A DNA stretch of 64,000 nt from Conus ventricosus. Its lineage: Eukaryota; Mollusca; Gastropoda; Neogastropoda; Conidae. Every line of letters begins with the position of its first letter. The first letter of the stretch is position 1. The stretch covers positions 60,580,634-60,644,633 of the forward strand of contig CM031620.1 in NCBI GenBank assembly GCA_018398815.1, read 5' to 3'. Below the pieces are notes generated by a model. It saw only the letters and a list, made by a program, of their open reading frames with translations. It did not search any database and was not told where the DNA came from. Both the position numbers and the translations under genes were made by a program. This document shows, piece by piece, positions 56,669 through 64,000 of the stretch.

Positions 56669-57540
56669 CAAACATTAGGTTCCACAAAATAAATGTTGGG
56701 GGTAATAAAGAGTTCGCACTGTTACAAGGATGATTACAAAACAAAGAATAGAACAAGGAGGAGGGAAAAATTCAGACCTTAAAAAAAAAAAAAAGGCAAC
56801 AAAAGGCAAGACAGAATGGTGTACCTGGGACAGATAGTCACTGCTAGCCATGGGGAGAGGGACAGGTGCACAGCAGTGCTCAAGGGAGGAAAAGCTTGCG
56901 ATCATCAGCAATGGAGGCAGGAGAACCGGAAAGTGACTTGGCTCTGGGGTTGCCTTTGAAATTCAGGTCAGCAGGCAAACACACTGCTCAGGACTCGCCC
57001 TAGTCTGACACTGAACAGAAAGTAAAGGCCTCAAACAAAGGGTTTTTGACTGGTCGACCTTCCTGGCGCTGTATAATTCTAAAACACTTGTGGAGGCACG
57101 TTTCCGTTTTGTACTTCTCCGAGTTTTACCATAGTAGCTACGTTGTGGTTGGTCTTATTATGTCTTGATTGATGCTTATCGATGTTGCCAGTGTATTGCA
57201 ATGTCTATGTGGTCTATATACAGATCACACCCTTGCCATTGCGTCGCTTTTTTTTTTGATGAATTTCTGTGATTTGAGGTCTTGCGATTTCACGCTCTTG
57301 TTAGTAGTTACGGAGTGGGTTTCATTGTCAATGGCGCGTTGTTAGGCCTGTTCCCTACATTTGTGGGCTTTTGGAAGAACCCCCCTTCGGAAATTCGTTC
57401 CATGGAAAGGGGGGAGGGAGGTGGGGGTGGTGTCTTGCGCATGATGCGCAGAGATGACACCACCCTGACCTGAACATTCCATGTAAAGATAACCTCACAT
57501 TTCTCTTGGAACTGAAATAGGAACGGCATTACAACTGAGT
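56669..57540. other. Sequence without recognised genes
   Basis: Unique sequence. A strong hairpin is at 57430-57466 (GGTGTC...GCGCAT-G-ATGCGC...GACACC), just after a G-rich patch. No gene is seen. Confidence 0.5.
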
Positions 57541-58185
57541 TAACTCCTCTACCTAAACAAAAAAGTCATCCACGACAGCTCCTGTTTGAGCAATGAGTCT
57601 ACCTACCTCTACCAAACAGTCCCCATGACACCCCTCCTGTTTGAATAATGTGTCTTCCTCTACCAAAACAGACGTCCATGACACCCTCCTGTTTGAACAA
57701 TGAGTCTACCGCTCTCTTACAATAACAGAGTCCTTGGACACCCTCCTGTGTGACAATGAGTCTACCTCCTCTACCGAAACAGACGGTCATTGACACCCTC
57801 CTGTTTGGAACAATGAGTTACCTCCTCTACCAAAAACAGACGTCATGGACACTCTGTTTGAAACAATGAGTCTACCTCCTCTACCAAAACAGACGTCCAT
57901 GACACCCTACTGTTTGAACAATTGAGTCTACCTCCTCTTTCCAAAAACAGACGTTCCCATGACAGCCTCCAGTTGAACAATGAGTCTAACCTACTCTACC
58001 GAAAACAGTCGTTCCATGACACCCTCCTGTTTGAACAATGAGTCTACCTCACTCTACCGAAACTGACGTCCATGACACACTCCTGTTTGAAACAATGAGT
58101 TCACCTCTCTACCGTAAACAGACGTCCATGACAGCCTCCTGTTTGAACAATGAGCTACCTTCTCTACCAAACCAGATGCCGTAAA
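57541..58185. repeat. ~54-bp minisatellite, about 11 copies
   Basis: Units share CACCCTCCTGTTTGAACAAT, GAGTCTACCTCCTCTACC and AAAACAGACGTCCATGA. Many 1-bp length differences occur. Confidence 0.92.
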
Positions 58186-58604
58186 AAGAAAGGAACCGAG
58201 AACAGAAGATTTCAAACTGCTTCAAAAAATATCTTCACATGACAGAACATGAAAACAGGACAATCTCCGAAGATAAACCAAAAAGAGGACGTGGTGAAGG
58301 AGCCTTCAGGCCAAGGGGAATAAACTGTTGGAAATCCTGCTTGGAAACCGGTGCCTTACAGCAGATGTGGAGGTCGAGATTAGTTGCTGTTACTTGTTTA
58401 CTCCAATCACTTGGCAGTTAAGTAACTCCCTTGGTTTTTTTTTGTTTTGTATTTTTTTGCTCTGTCTTTCCCTTCAATTGCCCTCTGCAGTCACCTTTCT
58501 CTGAAACAAGGATTTGTTGAACAAGAGGATTAACAACATTATAATTATTTCATTCCTTCATTTGAACAACAACAACAAATCTATCAGGCTGTAAACCTCA
58601 AGCC
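58186..58604. other. Sequence without recognised genes
   Basis: Contains an (AAC)n patch at about 58566-58576. A 60-codon plus-strand frame at 58239 is not recognised. Confidence 0.45.
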
Positions 58605-59040
58605 CTTGACCTCGAGGTCAGCTCTTTTTAACAAATTGAAAATGTAACAACACGCCATTCCTGGCTAGTTCATTTTCGCAAAACAAAAACCGCCAACTGA
58701 AATTTCTCATCTTCCTAAACGGTGTCACATGAGTTACGATTTGTGACACGCAAGACATACTTTCCCCAAAAGACAAGACCTATGCCTGAGCCTTGGCGAG
58801 AACAAAAAATGGCCAAACAAACAGCGTTTACCTACATACTTGCCCAGCATTCAACTGGTCTGATCAATGCCACCAGAAGCACAGCCATGTAACCCAACGA
58901 CTGCCGGCCCACTGCTTTGAATGCAGAATCATGAAAACCTGGACTGGAAAATCTGACGAAGGTAGGAGATGCGGGGTAATTAAGCGTTTCACTGAGTTTT
59001 TTAGAACTTCAGCGGACTTTTTTCCTTCTCTCTGATGTTG
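58605..59040. repeat. Dispersed ~450-bp repeat, copy 2
   Basis: Matches 39285-39800 block by block in the same orientation, ending ATTAAGCGTTTCACTGAG. It directly precedes the long inverted repeat at 59088, so both may belong to one element. Confidence 0.75.
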
Positions 59041-59087
59041 GGTCTAGTTGCAAAGTGAGGCGGCTGCAGGTGGAAATCTAAGCAAAT

Positions 59088-59373
59088 TTGAAAAGTTATT
59101 GATAAAGGATCGCCAAAAAAACCGTAGACAAACAAATCACAGGACAAAATATGACGAATTTCGACCTCTTAGGTCTTCTTCAGGCAAGATACACAACACT
59201 CAGCGCCCATCTTGCGCCGAACTGGTTGAAGACAAGTGACTGCTCCTTCATTTCGTTGTCCTGCGTGTTGTGTAACTTGCCTGAAGAAGCCTAAGAGGTT
59301 GAAACGCATTGTGTTTTGTCTTCTGATTCGTTCTACATTTTTTGGCAGTGCTTTATCAATAACTTTTCAAATA
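59088..59373. repeat. Long inverted repeat, ~110-bp arms, hammerhead-like cores
   Basis: The left arm 59088-59199 is the reverse complement of the right arm 59265-59373 with a ~65-bp spacer. Shared blocks are AATTTGAAAAGTTATTGATAAAG / CTTTATCAATAACTTTTCAAAT and GTGTTGTGTA.CTTGCCTGAA. Each arm holds CTGAAGA, a short hairpin (AGACCT-AAG-AGGTC or AGCCT-AAG-AGGTT) and GAAA, which fits the hammerhead ribozyme pattern CUGANGA, stem II, GAAA. This layout is reminiscent of Penelope-like element ends. Confidence 0.7.
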
Positions 59374-59794
59374 TTTCTCCCAGATTTTGCTTTCTGTGCC
59401 TCTGAAAATCGGTGACTTTCCAGAAACCCTCATATCAGAAATCCTCATATCCATGGAGAGTTGTCCAGCCTGGCACATGTGCCGTGAGACTGCTCGGCTC
59501 CCCTCTTCCACAACAAACCTTGGTACTTGACTGTAGGGCATGCTTCAAGCCAAGCAGGAATAATGTCTTTGACAGTTAAGTCTGAGAAAAAGTACAATCA
59601 GTAAAACTTCTGATGCGACTGCTAGTAACCGGTTAAATTACCAGACAGCTCTGAAGATTTCACACAAAGTGTGTTTCGTGTCCTTGCTCTCTGACCCCTC
59701 ACTGTAAACTGCCGCGGGACACGCGTCCCATGATGGCTGCTAAACATCTGAGCTGTGGAGTGGGACAGTGAGCGCGTCTGAGGACCGTGCCTAC
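59374..59794. other. Intronic sequence of the minus-strand gene
   Basis: Nothing recognised. It lies just downstream (minus sense) of the 59.8-kb exon. Confidence 0.45.
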
Positions 59795-59937
59795 CTTGTT
59801 CATTTTGATTTGGAGCGTGGCCTCTTCTGCCATGGCCGTTGGAAGCCCTCCAGCAGGTAGTCAGGCTGGAAGTTGGTCAGACGCATGCAGTTCCGCGCAT
59901 CCACAAAGTCACGCAGACGCTGAATTTTCTGACGGAT
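59795..59937 (-). CDS. Exon of an unrecognised coiled-coil protein
   Basis: On the minus strand the acceptor GTGAAG ends at 59938 and the donor is GTAGGC at 59794. The text reads IRQKIQRLRDFVDARNCMRL, TNFQPDYLLEGFQ and, after one missing base near 59831, AMAEEATLQIKMNK. As printed, the frame instead runs to a Lys/Arg-rich end with a stop. The corrected exon is 144 bp (48 codons), phase 0 at both ends. It is directly compatible with the exon at 41390-41600, giving MNK followed by DARDYHKLERAL. High helix content is likely. No family is recognised. Confidence 0.68.
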
Positions 59938-59984
59938 CTTCACGTGGAAAAGGAATCAATGTGTTCATATGCAACACATGAACA

Positions 59985-60367
59985 GGGACAAAAACACAGG
60001 AACATTAATGGCTGATTGTTATGCAACACACAAAAATGACAGAAACACAGAAACATTAAAGGCTGATTGTTAGCAACACACAAAAATGACAACAGTAATG
60101 GCTGATTGTTAGCAACACACAAAAATGCAGAAACATTAATGCTGATTGTATGCAACGACACAAAAATGACAGAAACACAGAAACATTAAAGGCTGATTGT
60201 TAGCAACACACAAAAATGACAAACAGTAATGGCTGATTGTTAGCAACACACAAAAATGACAGAAACATTAATGGCTGATTGTTATGCAACACACAAAAAT
60301 GACAGAAACACAGAAACATAATGGCTGATTGTTAGCAACACACAAAAATGACAGAAACACAGAAATA
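59985..60367. repeat. ~50-bp minisatellite, first half (about 8 copies)
   Basis: The unit is ATTAATGGCTGATTGTTATG followed by CAACACACAAAAATGACAGA and AACACAGAAAC. It continues after the insertion at 61801. Confidence 0.9.
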
Positions 60368-60371
60368 CTAA

Positions 60372-61800
60372 CTCTCACGCCACCGACGTCGCATGTCTGC
60401 GACCATGTGGCTCACTGCCCATGTCGCTGAATGCGAGCAACTCAGTTCGCATTTCAACTCCGATACTCTCACTCTCCCAAGTTGATGAGACAGAAAGCCA
60501 GCAATAAACGTCATAGTTGGAAGAATTCCTGACCTGTGCTCACAGCCATTTGCTTTGTCAGAGCGCTGTTTAGTGAAGTGTTTTTATTGATTTTACACCG
60601 ATTGTTTTTCCATCACTATGACGTCACAACCAAGCACTTCACATACTCAACCTCACCGCACATTTACCACAGATCAGGTGCTGGAAATGTTGAATAAACG
60701 GTCAGTTGATCCGATTCAGATGAGAAGACCCGATAAGATAAGATAAGATAATGTTGCTTATAGCCCACCGACCGCAAAGGCCAATAGTGACCAGGAAACA
60801 TTATGGGGTAGTGAGAGCTTGACGGAATTACTGCAAAGTGAGGCGTTGGACGTGTGCCAAGCGATGGGAGAGAAGAGAAGACGAGAGATCAGACCAGACG
60901 CAGGCTCAGCGTGTGTGTCCAGTGTTTTGGCGTTGAGCCAACCAGCAATAACCGACAGTTGAAAGTGTATTCGTGGGGAGAGCAAGACGAATAGCTATGA
61001 CTAGTGAAAGGCAATGAACTTCAAACACAGCTGGCTTGCAGGTCGAGGTTGAAGGGGGCGTGGCCGACTGAGACATGTCAAGAGGTGAGCAGCAGAGAGG
61101 TGTTTGAGTGGGAATTATGATCAGCTTGAATGGCTCCCCAGGTTCCAGAGAGTGAAATTTGTTTTCATAAAAAATATTGCTTTCAACAGTGAGAGTGAAG
61201 TGTGTGTGTGTGTGTTGTGTGTGTGTGTGTGTCTCTGTCTGTCTGTGCGTGCGTGTGTGCGTGCGTGCTTTATGTGTGTTCCCTTTTTCTTTCTTTCATG
61301 TGTACCTGCAATTAGGCATAAGAATGTGTGTGTGTGTGTGGTGTGTGTGTGTGTATGTGCGCGGGCGCGTGTGTTCCTTGCAATTAGAGTAGTTGGATAT
61401 ATGGCTGTTTCTTCCATTTTTCAGTTGGATATACCATACTTTCTGGTCTTCATTTGTGAGTGGGGTATTTTTCCTCCCTTGTTGAGAGTTTGTTGGCAGG
61501 CTTTCTTCTTTTTTTACGCTGAAAAGAAAGATAACATTCATTTTTTTTCATTTTGCGTTTTTTGTGCACTTGAAATTACTAAAAATTGATACTGTTGTTG
61601 ACTAACCATTACTAACATGTTATAATATAATAAAACAAAATACAGCGTATCTCCCCCACTTTACAAAAAATAGCATGAGAATTGGTTGTCTAGTTCCAGA
61701 GATATCCGCGTTTCTCATATGCTGGTATGAAATAAGAGTTTTTTTTAAAATGGCTGGTGATGGGGATTTATGCAAAATAGACCGTCTGGCAGTGAAGGGA
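60372..61800. mobile_element. TTAA-inserted element (piggyBac-like ends), 1,429 bp
   Basis: It splits the ~50-bp array exactly at the unit's own TTAA: CTAA at 60368-60371 on the left (one mismatch) and TTAA at 61801-61804 on the right. The left end CTCTCACGCCACCGACG and the reversed right end TCCCTTCACTGCCAGACGG share TCAC.GCCA..GACG. The contents are (GATAA)n at 60732-60750, a TG microsatellite at 61195-61375 and no transposase. It is likely non-autonomous. Confidence 0.6.
61195..61372. repeat. TG microsatellite, interrupted
   Basis: TG-rich runs at about 61199-61235 and 61326-61355, inside the TTAA-inserted element. Confidence 0.9.
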
Positions 61801-62260
61801 TTAATGGCCGATTGTTATGCAACACATGGGCATGACAGAAACATGAATGAGTCAAAGACTGAAAAAAACAAAACCAAAAAAAACAACCTGGAAACATCAG
61901 GTTTGTTATGCAACACATAAACATAAAAAACCAAAATGACTGACTGAAATTTCTGCCCTTATCATGTTTGTTCAGGAACACAAAACACGATGACACATAC
62001 ACACACAGATGGAACCTTAATGACCGACACTTATGAAATGCCTGTTCCTTCCGTGACACACAAACATAACTAAAACACAGGAACAGTGACACACAAACAT
62101 AACTAAAACACAGGAACTTTAATGATTGTGACGGAACATGTTCATTTTGCAACACACAAACAAACATGGGGGAAAACCCCCCAGTAAAATTAATCACGAC
62201 CATGTTTGTAATGCCACAAACAATCATGACAAACCATGCATCAAAACTAATGCCTGATCA
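61801..62260. repeat. ~50-bp minisatellite, second half, diverged
   Basis: TTAATGGCCGATTGTTATGC at 61801 matches the unit before the insertion. Later copies are diverged, with repeated CAACACACAAACA, AACATAACTAAAACACAGGAAC and TTAATGA words. Confidence 0.8.
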
Positions 62261-62499
62261 CATTCTGCAACACAGGATCATAAACTGCTGAACTGCCTAT
62301 CTGCCTGAGTCCAAAGTTACCAGATAATAACCATTCATTCAGAGGGTGACCTCAAAATTTCTTCCCAAACAGCTCGTTAGGGAAGACGAGCATTCTGAAA
62401 TGTTTCCTAAAGTGCTAGAGACAGCCATTAGCACAGTGCTTCCACCACACGCTTCAATGATTTTTTTTCCCACTTGTATGAGTATGACGATGGTGACAG

Positions 62500-62745
62500 T
62501 AGTGACGCTGTGTGCACTGAACCTGACCGGCCAATGGCAATGCCCCGACTCTGTTGAAGGAATGGCAACACTTAGAAAGCTGTGTAGACTACAGACCTGT
62601 GCTGGACATCACTTCAGACTTCAGTGACAGTGACTAAGGTGTGTACACTGAACCTGACCGGCCAATGTCAATGCCCAGACTCTTGTTGAACGAGTCACAA
62701 CAGCTCAGAAAGCAGTGTGGACTGTACATGGGTTTGAAATCTCTT
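62500..62745. repeat. ~130-bp direct duplication
   Basis: ACTGAACCTGACCGGCCAAT, CAATGCCC and AGACT...GTTGAA occur at about 62517 and 62647. Confidence 0.85.
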
Positions 62746-62859
62746 CACGCCCCCCCCCCCCACCCCCTTGCCTGTAGCAGTGTCCAAGAAGACTCAGCAG
62801 TCCTACTGCTGAGTATGCACTGATATCCCACTGCTCGATCATGTCAAGCGCTATTGCTA

Positions 62860-63085
62860 CTTCCTCTTACAAACATTCTGAACTGCTGCTGATTGATTTC
62901 TTTGTGAAATGTAAAACCATACAAAGATACCTGATACTTCCCATCCTAACCATCATATCTCCTGAACCCAACTGCGAATAACATACAAAGATGCTGATAC
63001 TTCCTCCTACCAATCATTCTGAACCACTGCGAACAACGTACAAAGATGCTGATACTTCCTCTCACAAATTATTCAGAACTGCTCT
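62860..63085. repeat. Diverged ~60-75-bp tandem repeat, 3-4 copies
   Basis: ACAAAGATGCTGATACTTCC and CATTCTGAACCACTGC-type words recur at about 62925, 62983 and 63040. The array lies close to the donor side of the 63.2-kb exon. Confidence 0.75.
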
Positions 63086-63198
63086 AGACAGTTCTTTTTG
63101 CCCAATGTCAAACTATAGACCGACTGCAGAAAACCACCCCCACCTCCCATCCCTGTCCACAGTGACCGAGAGTTCTGCGCAGTGTGCTCCCTGCTGAC

Positions 63199-63303
63199 CT
63201 GTAATGTCGATGACCTCGGGTCGTGGCACCACGTCGTCGTAGAAGGTCTGCAGCAACACTGCCCGTGGCCCTGCCGCTGGAAGGGGGTAGAACCAGGAAC
63301 TGA
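63199..63303 (-). CDS. Exon of a minus-strand gene (WFYPLPAAGPRAVLLQTFYD)
   Basis: The minus strand has acceptor TTTCCCAG ending at 63304 (or CAG ending at 63300) and donor GTCAGC at 63198. The uninterrupted frame reads SWFYPLPAAGPRAVLLQTF, YDDVVPRPEVIDITG and has the GC-rich third positions of the other host exons. It may be an upstream exon of the gene at 59.8 and 41.4 kb, or of another gene. I do not recognise the family. Confidence 0.6.
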
Positions 63304-63905
63304 CTGGGAAACACAAATGAATTTCCGTCAGGCATTGGTTATTTATCCCTTCTGGCTTTGAGTTAATTTTTGTTCCGGACTTTTGACCTGTGACAAGGGT
63401 TCACTGGGACACATGCACCCTGACTGTGAGCTCTGGCACAGGTGTATGTGAGCTGCACCAGGGACAGGTACCCACACTCCCTGGCTGTCGCCTTTAACCG
63501 GTCAGGCAGGTCAAGGCGAGCGTTGGTGTATGGGGAATGTTTTTTGATCTACTGACCCCTCTGTCCTTAAAAAACAACTAACACATCTACGATTGTTAAA
63601 TAAAAAAGAAAAGAGAAAAGGAACGTAGACTGTGACTGCAAATCAGACGTTTTCTGACTTTTCTTCCTTGAAAGGAACCTGCTGTGTTTTCCTAAGGCGG
63701 TGAAGTGAAGAGTGTCTTTTTCTGTGTGACTGAGGAAAAGAACATGTGTGTGTGTGTCCCTAGGCCAGGACACTGGTCACTTCCAGTCTGTGCATCGGGT
63801 GTGAAACTCCCGTTTCTTCTGGTGTGAAGTCACTTGGATGGTTGGAGGCTGGCTGTCGACCCAATAAGCTATTCTGCAACAGAGAGCTGTCCTGCCTAGA
63901 TTTCA
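63304..63905. other. Sequence without recognised genes
   Basis: Intronic or upstream sequence of the minus-strand gene. No repeat or frame is identified. Confidence 0.45.
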
Positions 63906-63909
63906 GTAG

Positions 63910-63910
<1 letters not shown>

Positions 63911-63944
<34 letters not shown>
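63911..63944. repeat. Poly-C tract
   Basis: A run of about 34 C. Similar tracts occur at about 37743, 48085 and 19339. Their lengths are unlikely to be reliable. Confidence 0.95.
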
Positions 63945-64000
63945 ACTTTCTCTCAACCTATAAGATTCCTCACAAGAGGAGAGAGAGAGTCTTGGGAGTG

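Noticed and set aside
61104..61589. 161-codon plus-strand frame with Cys/Val repeats
   Set aside because: It is the translation of the TG microsatellite within the TTAA-inserted element.

Overview
The window reads as a repeat-rich animal nuclear genome. Evidence for this is GT-AG introns splitting a conserved animal gene, tRNA-derived SINEs, DNA transposons with target-site duplications, a DIRS-type retrotransposon and very many minisatellites. A lophotrochozoan, perhaps a marine gastropod or other mollusc, is my best guess from the overall style. That is inference only; no sequence here names the species.

Layout, left part (1-29.5 kb, + strand). A broken, intron-containing piggyBac transposase (17-2306) is followed by a ~368-bp satellite and a TTAA-adjacent piggyBac-like terminus (to 4771). 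After it come exons of a gene I identify as KANSL2 (NSL histone acetyltransferase complex subunit 2) at 5044, 10624, 12804 and 15661, with a possible last exon at 29122. Each intron holds different minisatellites: ~59 bp, ~31 bp, ~34 bp, ~40 bp and ~55 bp. The end of the fourth exon and its splice donor are themselves repeated in tandem. The large intron that would follow contains a frameshifted transposase-like gene (20719-23824) with motifs resembling the RAG1/Transib catalytic core. I consider this the most interesting object in the window.

Middle part (29.5-41 kb). There are short minisatellites, a tRNA-derived SINE and a Harbinger-like MITE. A decayed gene joins a BED-finger/hAT-like N-terminus to an OTU-like domain. 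Next to it lies a 1,060-bp hAT-like element with a perfect 6-bp target duplication. The rest is AT-rich sequence without recognised genes.

Right part (41-64 kb, genes on - strand). Three exons are visible: 63.2 kb and 59.8 kb, then a terminal exon at 41.4 kb. The last two join in phase and encode an unrecognised, probably coiled-coil protein; whether the 63.2-kb exon belongs to the same gene is unknown. The apparent ~18-kb intron holds a CA-rich minisatellite (2.2 kb), an 80-bp repeat, and a 30-bp repeat of ~87 copies split by a second hAT-like element with the same terminal octamer and a 6-bp duplication. It also holds a near-complete DIRS-like retrotransposon (49.8-56.7 kb, - strand), a ~54-bp minisatellite and a foldback element with hammerhead-like cores. 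A further TTAA-type insertion at 60.4-61.8 kb splits a ~50-bp array between the 59.8-kb and 63.2-kb exons.

Single-base indels break the frame of nearly every conserved exon and most repeat units. This pattern suggests a long-read assembly that was not fully polished, so frameshifts here are weak evidence of gene death.
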